In this document: positions 7,896-16,063 of the stretch, piece after piece
Layout: each line of letters opens with the position of its first letter
Numbering within the stretch: position 1 is the first letter of the stretch
Assembly: GCA_023388315.1 (NCBI GenBank)
Contig: JAEWGM010000035.1
Coordinates: forward strand, 1 to 59,467
DNA length: 59,467 nt
DNA from: Bacteroidota bacterium
Lineage (GTDB): Bacteria; Bacteroidota; Bacteroidia; Bacteroidales; Dysgonomonadaceae
Direction: 5' to 3'
The notes under the pieces: model-generated
What the model was told of the DNA's origin: nothing
The model's input: the letters and a program-made list of their open reading frames with translations, nothing else
Database searches by the model: none
Program-made: the position numbers and the translations under genes

Positions 7896-7948
7896 CGCCC
7901 GAATGGGCGGCATTTTCATAACCTTAGGCGATTTATTCGCCTAAGGTT
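7896..7948. repeat. Two strong hairpins in the coaA-htpG gap
   Basis: CGCCC-GAAT-GGGCG (7896-7909) is followed by a 12-bp perfect stem AACCTTAGGCGA/TCGCCTAAGGTT with a 5-nt loop (7920-7948). There is no adjacent T-run, and the neighbouring genes diverge from or end elsewhere, so a terminator role is unlikely. The rest of the 350-bp gap shows nothing except the htpG terminator. Confidence 0.55.
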
Positions 7949-8086
7949 AAAGTACACCCCTGTGCCTCCGCCCGAAATGGCGAAACTTGATACAGTTACA
8001 ATGTTCACTTCCACTTTCATCTCGCTTACTGAAATAAATTAGGTTTTCAGCCTGCTTAGGAAACCTGCGGATAATCATAAAATAAA

Positions 8087-8121
8087 AAACTTTCATTGAA
8101 GCTGAACCTCAATGAAAGTTT
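8087..8121 (-). terminator. Terminator of htpG
   Basis: A 13-bp stem AAACTTTCATTGA (8087-8099) / TCAATGAAAGTTT (8109-8121); on the minus strand it is followed by a T-run. It lies 24 bp after the htpG stop. Confidence 0.85.
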
Positions 8122-8144
8122 CAAAAACAATACACTCGTTAAAG

Positions 8145-10040
8145 TTAAATCAACTCATAACTGCGTTTTACAAAATCGCTTAACGCTTCGCCTTTCAGCA
8201 TTCCGTTGGAAAGAAGCGCCAAGTCTATCATCTGTTTTAATTTGGTGTTGGCCGCCGCGTATGCGGTAAGTTCTTCTTTTTCTTTGTCTTCAATCTCGGT
8301 AATGAGTTGTTTTATGAGCGGATGCTCCACGTTGAGCACCACTTGAAACATATCGGGCATTTCGCCGTAGAACGCCATTCCTTGTTGCATGGCCGACATT
8401 TCTTTCATGCGGCGAGAGAACTCGTTTTGCGTTATTTGCACCGGCTTTGTGTTGGCGTCGAATGCTTTGGGCTCTACGTTAAACTCGGTTTTTTCCATCA
8501 CCGGAAGTTGAGATTTCACCACTTCCGTCAAGTTTTCTTTTTGCTTGTCAGACAAATCCACTTTTGCCGTATCTTCTTTTTCAATCAGAAGGTCGGCTGT
8601 GTTGCTGTCCACCCGTACAAAGCGTGTTTTGCCCAGTTTTTGCTCCAAAAGCCCCATCCAGTGCACATCCAGTTGGCCGTCCATTATAAGAATGTCGTAA
8701 CCTTTTTCTTTGGCAGCATCAATGTGGGCGTATTGTTCGTTTTTATCGGTGGTGTATAAATAAATCAAATCGCCGTTTTTGTCGGTTTGGTTGCTTTCGA
8801 TGAGTTTTTTATATTCTTCGAGTGTAAAATATTTGTCATCGATATTTTTCACCAAGCTGAATTTCGCGGCGCGGTCGTAAAACTTCTCTTCCGAGAGCAT
8901 TCCGTATTCGATAAACAGTTTCAGACTATCCCATTTTTCTTCAAATTGGGTGCGGTCTTTTTTGTATAATTCTTCCAGCTTATCGGCCACTTTTTTGGTA
9001 ATGTGGTTGGAAATTTTCTTCACATTGTTGTCGCTCTGCAAATAAGAACGCGATACGTTGAGCGGAATATCGGGCGAGTCAATCACACCGTGAAGCAGGG
9101 TAAGAAACTCGGGCACAATTCCTTCCACCGAATCTGTTACAAACACCTGATTGCTGTATAATTGAATTTTGTTGCGCTGTAAATCGAGGTTGGTTTTAAT
9201 TTTCGGAAAATACAAAATACCGGTCAAATGAAACGGATAGTCCACATTTAAATGAATCCAGAAGAGCGGTTCATCCATGGTGAGCGGATAGAGATCGCGA
9301 TAAAATTTCAGGTAATCTTCATCTTTTAATCCTGCCGGTTTCTGTTTCCACAGCGGATTAACGTCGTTCACCACGTTGTCTTCTTCCGTGTCCACATATT
9401 TGCCGTCTTTCCACTCTTGTTTTTTACCGAAAACAATGGGCACGGGCAAAAACTTGCAGTATTTTTGAAGCAGGGATTCTATTTTATCTTTCTCCAGAAA
9501 TTCTTTGTTTTCTTTGTCAATGTGTAGGATGATATCGGTGCCACGGTCTTGTTTTTCCGCCGGCTCCATGGTGTATTCGGGCGTTCCCTCGCACGTCCAT
9601 TTCACTGCGGGAGCGTCTTCTTTATGCGATTTTGTAACGATTTCCACTTTTTTCGCCACCATAAACGTAGAGTAAAAACCGAGGCCAAAGTGCCCGATGA
9701 TGGCGTTTGTGTTGTCTTTGTATTTATCTAAAAAATCGTTTGCTGATGAAAGCGCGATTTGATTAATGTATTTATCCACTTCTTCGGCAGTCATTCCAAT
9801 TCCACGGTCTGAAACCGTGAGCGTTTTGGCTTTTTTATCGATGGAAACACGCACCGATAAATCGCCCAGTTCGCCTTTAAACTCGCCCACGTCGGCCAGC
9901 GTTTTCAACTTTTGGGTAGCGTCAACGGCATTGGAAACAATTTCGCGAAGGAAAATCTCGTGGTCACTGTACAAAAATTTCTTGATGATGGGGAATATAT
10001 TGTCTGTGGTTACCCCAATATGTCCTTGTTTTTGTGTCAT
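8145..10040 (-). CDS. htpG: Chaperone protein HtpG (bacterial Hsp90)
   Basis: Cytosolic ATP-dependent chaperone. The GHKL ATPase domain has the classic motifs EIVSNAVDA (about 34-42), DRGIGM (about 79-84) and GHFGLGFYS (about 116-124). The middle and dimerisation domains follow, and the protein ends without an MEEVD tail, as in bacteria. Length of 631 residues is normal for the family. It is monocistronic. No convincing TAnnTTTG promoter was found close to the start, which could mean a heat-shock-specific or more distant promoter. Confidence 0.97.
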   Translation of the reverse strand: MTQKQGHIGVTTDNIFPIIKKFLYSDHEIFLREIVSNAVDATQKLKTLADVGEFKGELGDLSVRVSIDKKAKTLTVSDRGIGMTAEEVDKYINQIALSSANDFLDKYKDNTNAIIGHFGLGFYSTFMVAKKVEIVTKSHKEDAPAVKWTCEGTPEYTMEPAEKQDRGTDIILHIDKENKEFLEKDKIESLLQKYCKFLPVPIVFGKKQEWKDGKYVDTEEDNVVNDVNPLWKQKPAGLKDEDYLKFYRDLYPLTMDEPLFWIHLNVDYPFHLTGILYFPKIKTNLDLQRNKIQLYSNQVFVTDSVEGIVPEFLTLLHGVIDSPDIPLNVSRSYLQSDNNVKKISNHITKKVADKLEELYKKDRTQFEEKWDSLKLFIEYGMLSEEKFYDRAAKFSLVKNIDDKYFTLEEYKKLIESNQTDKNGDLIYLYTTDKNEQYAHIDAAKEKGYDILIMDGQLDVHWMGLLEQKLGKTRFVRVDSNTADLLIEKEDTAKVDLSDKQKENLTEVVKSQLPVMEKTEFNVEPKAFDANTKPVQITQNEFSRRMKEMSAMQQGMAFYGEMPDMFQVVLNVEHPLIKQLITEIEDKEKEELTAYAAANTKLKQMIDLALLSNGMLKGEALSDFVKRSYELI

Positions 10041-10389
10041 TGCGTTTATTTTTTTGAGTTTTATTGTTTTTACATTGAATTTGCAAATAGTGTGCCATGG
10101 TTTCAGGAGAGGTCAAAAAACAAGCAGTTTCTCTTGAAAATACATAGAGTATAATAATTGATGTAGGCAAATTTTGCTGATAGATAAATGTTTTTTACGC
10201 TTAATTTAGAATGAATACAATTAATATTTATTTTTGTAATTTATTCTTAACATGTTTGTTATAGATATAATCGATGGGTAGTTGGGGAAATTTTCCCCAC
10301 TTTGTTTTGCTGTAAATGTCTGTTATTCAGTAGCCGTTAAGCTATGTTTAATTTCTTAACACTCTTTAATGGAGTGGCAGTGTAAAATG
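10041..10389. other. AT-rich gene-free stretch between divergent genes
   Basis: About 350 bp between the htpG start and the promoter of the sigma-factor gene. It is AT-rich, contains no credible open frame, and no repeat or RNA structure could be recognised. It presumably holds the htpG promoter and regulatory DNA for both genes. Confidence 0.5.
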
Positions 10390-10422
10390 TTTGTGTGAAT
10401 AAAAAATATTTTCTTACATTTG
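10390..10422 (+). promoter_or_regulatory. Promoter of the ECF sigma-factor gene
   Basis: TTTG at 10390-10393, a 21-bp spacer, and TACATTTG at 10415-10422 fit the Bacteroidetes promoter. The start codon is about 80 nt downstream. Confidence 0.6.
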
Positions 10423-10500
10423 TATATGACAAAAACAAAATGAATTGGAAATTCAAAAAGTTGATGTCGCATTTTAACACAACACTAAAGTTATCACATT

Positions 10501-11019
10501 ATGAAAACGAAAATTTCTTTCGAAAAGCAGTTACTGGGTCTGCAGGACAATATGTTAAACTTCGCATTAACCCTTACAGCGGACAGAGAAGAAGCCAAAG
10601 ATTTGTTGCAAGAAACAACGCTTCGTGTATTGGATAACAAAGAAAAGTACTACGAAAACGTAAACTTCAAAGGTTGGGTTTTTACCATTATGCACAATAT
10701 ATTTGTGAATAACTATCGGAAAATTGTTAGAAGTCAAACAATTATAGATAAAACCGAGAACCTCTATCATTTAAACTTGCCGCAAGATTCCGGTTTCGAT
10801 ACTCCTGACGGAGCTTACACCATTAAAGAAATCAACAAAGCAATCAATAGCTTTACCGATGAGTACAAAGTTCCATTCTCTATGCACGTTTCCGGTTATA
10901 AATACGAAGAAATCGCTCAGCACTTGGGATTGCCTATCGGAACGGTAAAAAGTAGAATTTTCTTTGCAAGAAAAAGATTACAGGAAATATTAAAAGACTT
11001 CAGGTTCTATGCAGAATAG
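10501..11019 (+). CDS. ECF-type RNA polymerase sigma factor
   Basis: A 172-residue sigma-70 family protein with region 2 (about 10-80: NFALTLTADREEAKDLLQET, ending FKGWVFTIMHNIFVNNYRK) and region 4 (about 110-165: GYKYEEIAQHLGLPIGTVKSRIFFARKRL). No anti-sigma gene is adjacent: upstream is htpG on the other strand and downstream, past a terminator, a cation antiporter. It is therefore an orphan ECF sigma, a type that occurs in Bacteroidales. Its promoter looks housekeeping-like, so it may be controlled after synthesis. Target genes cannot be inferred. Confidence 0.93.
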   Translation: MKTKISFEKQLLGLQDNMLNFALTLTADREEAKDLLQETTLRVLDNKEKYYENVNFKGWVFTIMHNIFVNNYRKIVRSQTIIDKTENLYHLNLPQDSGFDTPDGAYTIKEINKAINSFTDEYKVPFSMHVSGYKYEEIAQHLGLPIGTVKSRIFFARKRLQEILKDFRFYAE

Positions 11020-11040
11020 AACACTTTGATATAGAAATAA

Positions 11041-11073
11041 AAAACCTCTTTTTTATGAAAAGAGGTTTTTTGT
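11041..11073 (+). terminator. Terminator after the sigma-factor gene
   Basis: AAAACCTCTTTT (11041-11052) pairs with AAAAGAGGTTTT and runs into a T-stretch, 20 bp after the stop codon. Confidence 0.85.
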
Positions 11074-11102
11074 TTTATCGCTAAAAAAATAGAATTGCAG
11101 TA

Positions 11103-12041
11103 ATGTTACTACCCATTTCTCTTATAATTTTCTCTCTTGTAGTTCTTTATTTCGCCGCCAACTGGTTGGTGCTGGGTGGCTCTTCGCTGGCAAAGCGCTT
11201 GGGTGTTAGTCCGCTCATCATTGGGCTAACGGTTGTGTCGTTTGGCACCAGCGCGCCGGAATTGGTGGTGAGCGTTCAGGCTTCGTTAGCCGGACAAGGG
11301 GCTTTGTCTATCGGCAATGTGGTGGGCTCCAATTTCTTTAATATTGGTGTTATTTTGGGGATCTCTGCCCTAATTTATCCACTTTTAGTAAAAAAACAGC
11401 TTTTTAAATTGGATGTGCCGGTGATGATTGGTGCTACGGTGCTGTTCCTTATCACGTTTTACGATGGAAAACTCACTACATTTGAAGCCGTTATTTATCT
11501 GGTTCTCTTCGTGGTGTACATGATTTTTTTAACCATTATGTCACTGAGAAAAGAGTCGCCCGTTGCCGACGACGTGGACACTTTTAAGTTAACCAAGCAT
11601 TGGGCAATGGATATTTTATTTATTGTGTTGGGATTAGGCGGTTTAATATTCGGTTCCGATCTGCTGGTAAATAATTCCGTTATGGTGGCTACGCGGCTGG
11701 GAATGTCGGAAGCGCTTGTGGGATTAACCATTGTGGCGGCCGGAACCAGTATGCCCGAATTGGCTACTTCGGTTGTGGCGGCAATGAAGAAAAATTCCGA
11801 TATCGCCATCGGTAACGTAGTGGGTTCCAGTGTTTTCAATATTCTGCTCATTATGGGCGTGGCGGGCACGATAAAGCCCATTGAAACAGCCGATATCAAT
11901 ATGATAGATGGGCTTTATTTGTTGGCATTCACGCTTCTTTTATTCGTTTTTATGAGGCTGCGCCGAAACATAAATAGGGTAGAGGGGGCTTTGCTTTTTG
12001 TTATTTACTTGATTTATTTCTTCTATAAATTGTTTTTCTGA
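11103..12041 (+). CDS. CaCA-family calcium/sodium antiporter (YrbG-like)
   Basis: Inner-membrane cation/Ca2+ exchanger. The 312-residue protein consists of two inverted homologous halves of about five membrane segments, each with the alpha-repeat signature: GTSAPELVVSVQASLAG...GNVVGSNFFNIG in the first and GTSMPELATSVVAAMKK...GNVVGSSVFNIL in the second. The acidic residues in both GTSxPE motifs bind the cation. It stands alone after the sigma-factor terminator, and the ATG at 11103 begins directly with the first membrane helix. Ion specificity is by family only. Confidence 0.93.
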   Translation: MLLPISLIIFSLVVLYFAANWLVLGGSSLAKRLGVSPLIIGLTVVSFGTSAPELVVSVQASLAGQGALSIGNVVGSNFFNIGVILGISALIYPLLVKKQLFKLDVPVMIGATVLFLITFYDGKLTTFEAVIYLVLFVVYMIFLTIMSLRKESPVADDVDTFKLTKHWAMDILFIVLGLGGLIFGSDLLVNNSVMVATRLGMSEALVGLTIVAAGTSMPELATSVVAAMKKNSDIAIGNVVGSSVFNILLIMGVAGTIKPIETADINMIDGLYLLAFTLLLFVFMRLRRNINRVEGALLFVIYLIYFFYKLFF

Positions 12042-12080
12042 TGGTTGCGGGGGAAGTCGGGTGTGGGAAGTCCGAAGACC

Positions 12081-12220
12081 GAAGACCGAAGTTGGATGTG
12101 CTAGCCTTTTGAAAAATATAATTTCTTAAAGTTATAATGTGTGTCACGGATGGCACGAAAAAACACGAATGAAATCGGCAAAGTCGATTTTGCATCCGTC
12201 TATATTGTATTATTTGTGGC
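12081..12220. repeat. Direct repeat copy A (with palindromic core)
   Basis: About 140 bp repeated at 12421-12560, 340 bp downstream. Shared words include GAAGACCGAA, TGTGCTAGCCTTTTGAAAA and the GGATGGCACGAAAAAACACG core. The core also matches, inverted, the repeat at 449-528. It is preceded by a degenerate CCGAAGA tract (12050-12085). Non-coding. Confidence 0.75.
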
Positions 12221-12225
12221 TTGTC

Positions 12226-12307
12226 GGGCTGAAAGCCCAATTTAACTCAGCCCAACGCAGCGCGTTGGGTTAAAAAGGAAGCGCCTCAACCATCGGGCTG
12301 AAAGCCC
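12226..12307. repeat. Hairpin train between the direct repeats
   Basis: GGGCT-GAA-AGCCC occurs twice (12226-12238 and 12295-12307) around an 8-bp stem CCCAACGC-AGC-GCGTTGGG (12251-12269). Trinucleotide loops and short GC-rich stems match the style of the trains at 146-302 and 5563-5748. Confidence 0.6.
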
Positions 12308-12420
12308 AACTTAGTTGTCAAGCTCGCCCCACTTTCTCTTTTGTAAAGCGTGTGTATCGCAGAAAAAAGAGAGGGTGTTAATGTGTTTGGTGAATATTTG
12401 TTGACCGAAGTCCGAAGTTG

Positions 12421-12560
12421 GAAGACCGAAGATGAATGTGCTAGCCTTTTGAAAATATAATTTCTTAAAGTTATACTGTGTGCCACGGATGGCACGAAAA
12501 AACACGAATGAAATCGGCAAAGTCGATTTTGCATCCGTGCTAATTCGTGTTTATTGTGGC
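12421..12560. repeat. Direct repeat copy B (with palindromic core)
   Basis: Second copy of the repeat at 12081-12220. It differs by a few substitutions and small indels, and its 3' end keeps the fuller TAATTCGTGTTTATTGTGGC arm. It starts with the same degenerate CCGAAG-type words (12403-12430). The 110 bp between the hairpins and this copy hold nothing recognisable. Confidence 0.75.
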
Positions 12561-12621
12561 TCTTTTCCTTTATTTTTGAAAATCAGTCTTGTACGTGGCG
12601 ACTGTGTCCTTTGTTTGATTA

Positions 12622-12641
12622 AAGCGAATCGGGATTCGCTT
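12622..12641 (-). terminator. Hairpin downstream of lon
   Basis: AAGCGAAT-CGGG-ATTCGCTT forms a tight perfect hairpin six bases after the lon stop codon. The following minus-strand sequence is only moderately T-rich, so termination strength is uncertain. Confidence 0.5.
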
Positions 12642-12647
12642 CACCCG

Positions 12648-15137
12648 TTACGCCTCTTTCTCTGATTTCTTCTCGCTTTTTGCCACCGAAAAATCTTTCG
12701 GGTTCTTCACTTTCGCTTTCAACAACGCCAAATCAATTACCTCTTTCACGTCTTCCACGTAATGGAAAGTGAGCCCTTTTAGGTACTCTTCTTTAATTTC
12801 CTCGATATCTTTTTTGTTGTCTTTGCAGAGAATAATTTCTTTGATACCGGCGCGTTTGGCGGCAAGTATTTTCTCGCGAATTCCGCCCACCGGCAATACT
12901 TTTCCGCGAAGCGTAATTTCGCCCGTCATGCCGATATTGGCCCGCACTTTTCGTTGTGTGTACGCCGAGGCCAACGAGGTAATCATCGTAATTCCTGCCG
13001 AGGGGCCGTCTTTTGGTATGGCGCCTTCCGGAACGTGGATGTGCGTGTTCCAATTTTGGAAAATTTCGGGGTCTATATTCAACTCTTTGGCGTGTGAATG
13101 GATGTATTCCATTGCCAGCATAGCCGATTCTTTCATTACATCGCCAAGATTTCCTGTTAGTGTTAGCTTTGAGCCCTTGCCTTGGCTGAGCGAGCTTTCC
13201 ACGAAAAGAATCTCACCGCCCACGGCAGTCCACGCCAAACCGGTTACCACGCCGGCGTATTCGTTGCCTTGATAATTGTCTTTTGAGTATTCCTCCACGC
13301 CCAAATATTCTCTCAGGTCTTTTATTTTCAGCGATTTGGGATAATCTTCGTTCGACGCAATTTTGCGCGCAACACGGCGCATTACCTTGGCAATTTTTTT
13401 GTTCAATTCTCGCACGCCCGATTCACGCGTGTAGTTTTCCACTATCTTTGTCAACGTGGTTTTGGGAATGGAAAAAGCGTTTTTTTCAATTCCATGATTG
13501 GCCATTTCTTTCGGTACCAAGTGGCGATAGGCAATCTCCACTTTCTCTTCGGTGATGTAGCCCCCCACATTTATCAATTCCATTCTGTCTACCAGCGGTT
13601 GTGGAATGCTGTTGAGGTTGTTTGCCGTGGCAATGAAAAGCACTTTCGATAAATCATAATCGATGGATAAGAAATTATCGTGGAAGGCCGAGTTCTGCTC
13701 CGGGTCCAGCACTTCCAGCAAAGCGGAGGAAGGGTCGCCGCGGAAATCGTTTCCAATTTTATCTATTTCGTCCAACACAAACACGGGATTGGACGATCCC
13801 GCTTTTTGAATGTTTTGGATAATTCGTCCCGGAATGGCGCCGATATAGGTGCGGCGATGCCCGCGAATTTCCGCTTCGTCGTGCAAACCGCCCAGCGACA
13901 CGCGCACATATTTTCGGTTCAGCGCTTCGGCTACCGATTTGCCCAGCGATGTCTTTCCTACTCCCGGAGGGCCATACAAACAGAGAATGGGCGATTTTAA
14001 ATCGCCTTTCAATTTCAAAACGGCAAGATGCTCAATAATGCGTTCTTTTACTTTCTCCATCCCAAAATGGTCGCGATCCAGCACTTTTTGAGCATTTTTT
14101 AAATTGAAATTGTCCTTTGTGTATTCGTTCCAAGGCAATTCCAAAATGGTTTGCAAGTAGCCGAATTGCACGGAGTAATCCGGTGCTTGCGGATTTAACC
14201 GCTCTAGTTTTTTTACTTCCTTTTCAAATATTTCGGCAACTTCGGCGCTCCATTTTTTCTCTTTTGCCTGTTTTCGAAACTCATCTATTTCAATTTGTTG
14301 CGTATTTCCGCCCAGTTCTTCCTGAATGGTTCGGATTTGTTGTTGCAAGAAATACTCTTTTTGTTGCTGGTTCAAGTCCTCCCGCGTTTTCATCTGAATG
14401 TTCATTTTCAGTTCCAGCACTTGGCTTTCCCTATTCAGAATCATCAGCAGGCGATAGGCTTGCTCTTTTATATCGTTAATGCTCAGCAGCTCTTGCTTCT
14501 CACGCGTTTCTATCGGCAAATTGGTGCTGCAATAGCTCACAAGCATGGGCGAGAACATTTCGCTTTTTATGGTTTGCACTAATTCCTTTGGCGGTTGGCC
14601 TAAGAGATTGAGCATATGCAGCATAGAATCGCGAATGGAGTCGAGTATCGCGTTGTATTCTTTGTCGTTTGTTGGCGTATTGCTGTATTCCAATATTTTG
14701 TATGTTGCCTTGAAATAAGGCTCGGTTTGTGTGATTTCCTGCCATTCAAATCTTTTCTTTGCCTGAACAATGATACTAAAGTTGTTGTCGGCCAGTTCAA
14801 TCACACGAAGAACCTGCGCTATCACACCAATTCGGTACAAATCCTCCTTTTCGGGGTCTTCCACATTGGTGTCTTTTTGGCATACCAAGCCAATGTAACG
14901 CTGTTTACTGCCAAGCGCTTTTACCAGTTTCAGCGATTTGTCTCTTCCTACGGAAATAGGAAGGCTGCTGCCCGGAAACACAATGGTGTTCCGCAAAGGC
15001 AATATGGGGAGGGTATCTTTTAAATAGGCGGCGTCAAGGTTTAAGTCGCCATCGATGAAGTCACTCGTTATAAACGAGATGATGTTGGTTTCCTGCTCAT
15101 CGCCACCGCTCATGTTGTATAAATCCATTTCAAACAT
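12648..15137 (-). CDS. lon: ATP-dependent protease Lon
   Basis: Cytoplasmic AAA+ serine protease for damaged and regulatory proteins. Domains in order: LAN substrate-binding domain (from about residue 45, LPILPLRNTIVFPG), coiled region, AAA+ domain with Walker A GPPGVGKTSLGKS and Walker B FVLDEIDKIG, and the Ser/Lys protease domain with the catalytic PKDGPSAGITM motif and the GKVLPVGGIREK lysine region. At 829 residues it is near the usual size, with a lysine-rich tail. The start is supported by the acidic N-terminal extension typical of Bacteroidales Lon. It stands alone on its strand. Confidence 0.97.
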   Translation of the reverse strand: MFEMDLYNMSGGDEQETNIISFITSDFIDGDLNLDAAYLKDTLPILPLRNTIVFPGSSLPISVGRDKSLKLVKALGSKQRYIGLVCQKDTNVEDPEKEDLYRIGVIAQVLRVIELADNNFSIIVQAKKRFEWQEITQTEPYFKATYKILEYSNTPTNDKEYNAILDSIRDSMLHMLNLLGQPPKELVQTIKSEMFSPMLVSYCSTNLPIETREKQELLSINDIKEQAYRLLMILNRESQVLELKMNIQMKTREDLNQQQKEYFLQQQIRTIQEELGGNTQQIEIDEFRKQAKEKKWSAEVAEIFEKEVKKLERLNPQAPDYSVQFGYLQTILELPWNEYTKDNFNLKNAQKVLDRDHFGMEKVKERIIEHLAVLKLKGDLKSPILCLYGPPGVGKTSLGKSVAEALNRKYVRVSLGGLHDEAEIRGHRRTYIGAIPGRIIQNIQKAGSSNPVFVLDEIDKIGNDFRGDPSSALLEVLDPEQNSAFHDNFLSIDYDLSKVLFIATANNLNSIPQPLVDRMELINVGGYITEEKVEIAYRHLVPKEMANHGIEKNAFSIPKTTLTKIVENYTRESGVRELNKKIAKVMRRVARKIASNEDYPKSLKIKDLREYLGVEEYSKDNYQGNEYAGVVTGLAWTAVGGEILFVESSLSQGKGSKLTLTGNLGDVMKESAMLAMEYIHSHAKELNIDPEIFQNWNTHIHVPEGAIPKDGPSAGITMITSLASAYTQRKVRANIGMTGEITLRGKVLPVGGIREKILAAKRAGIKEIILCKDNKKDIEEIKEEYLKGLTFHYVEDVKEVIDLALLKAKVKNPKDFSVAKSEKKSEKEA

Positions 15138-15261
15138 ATATTTGTTCCTGTCTTATTTAATGGGTGTTGGTTTCGTTACTTTTCAAAGAAAGAACGAAAA
15201 AACACTATCTTTGTTCGTCTTATTAATGTATATAGATATCAAAATTCGTGCCAAAGCAAAA

Positions 15262-15975
15262 ATGTCGAATTCTTACTTTAAATTTAAACAATTTACGGTC
15301 TATCAACACAAGTGCGCGATGAAGGTGGGCACCGATGGTGTATTGCTTGGAGCGTGGGCCGACATCTCCTATGCCAAAACTGTGTTAGATGTTGGCACCG
15401 GCACGGGCCTAATAGCGTTAATGTTGGCACAGCGAAACCAGGAGGCAGGCATTACCGCCATTGATTTAGATGAACACTGTGTGCTGCAAGCGATGGAAAA
15501 CGTGGAGAACTCGCCTTTTTCGGGAAGAATAAGCGTTGAGCATCGTTCGTTTCAGGCGTTTGCAGAGCAAAGCAAAATGAAATTCGATGCCATTGTGTCC
15601 AATCCGCCTTACTTTGCCAACTCTCTCTTATCGCCTGACAACCAGCGGTCAACCGCGCGACACACTGTGTTTTTATCGCTGGAAGAATTATTGCAGTGCG
15701 CCAAGGCGTGTTTAGCGAAAAACGGAAAGGTGTCACTTATTCTTCCTGCCGATCAAGAAAGCACATTGCAAGAAATGGCGTGCAACACTGGTTTTTATGT
15801 TCAACGTAAAACCTTGGTGAGACCTTTGCCCCACACTTCGCCAAAAAGAATGCTGGTGGAACTGTCTGAAAATAAATCGGAACCAATTATCGATGAAATT
15901 GTTATAGAAGAGGCAAGGCACAAATATACATCGCGTTTTTCAACGCTGGTTAAAGATTTTTATCTGTATCTTTAA
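15262..15975 (+). CDS. tRNA1(Val) A37 N6-methyltransferase-like protein (TrmN6/YfiC)
   Basis: Rossmann-fold SAM-dependent methyltransferase. The start region (FKFKQFTVYQHKCAMKVGTD), the SAM-binding loop VLDVGTGTGLIALMLAQ (about 40-56) and the catalytic motif NPPYF (about 120) identify the YfiC/TrmN6 group, which methylates A37 of tRNA1(Val) in E. coli. The ATG at 15262 gives 237 residues; the frame is open to 15055, but that would overlap lon on the other strand and adds no homology. A TATCTTTG box at 15206-15213 is a plausible promoter. The exact RNA target in this organism is inferred. Confidence 0.88.
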   Translation: MSNSYFKFKQFTVYQHKCAMKVGTDGVLLGAWADISYAKTVLDVGTGTGLIALMLAQRNQEAGITAIDLDEHCVLQAMENVENSPFSGRISVEHRSFQAFAEQSKMKFDAIVSNPPYFANSLLSPDNQRSTARHTVFLSLEELLQCAKACLAKNGKVSLILPADQESTLQEMACNTGFYVQRKTLVRPLPHTSPKRMLVELSENKSEPIIDEIVIEEARHKYTSRFSTLVKDFYLYL

Positions 15976-16063
15976 GATGTTTATTAATAAACACCGCTCG
16001 AATTATTAAATTATTTTTTTATCTTTGTCGTTTATCGTATAATTAAATGAATATTTTCTCTTT

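Noticed and set aside
7920..7948. Possible integron attC site (TTAGGCG...CGCCTAA)
   Set aside because: The palindrome lacks the bipartite core-site layout and extrahelical bases, and there is no integrase or cassette array.
12001..12534. Two minus-strand open frames sharing the start MQNRLCRFHSCFFVP
   Set aside because: They are the same frame of the two direct repeats (12081-12220, 12421-12560); similarity comes from the DNA repeat, not from a duplicated gene.
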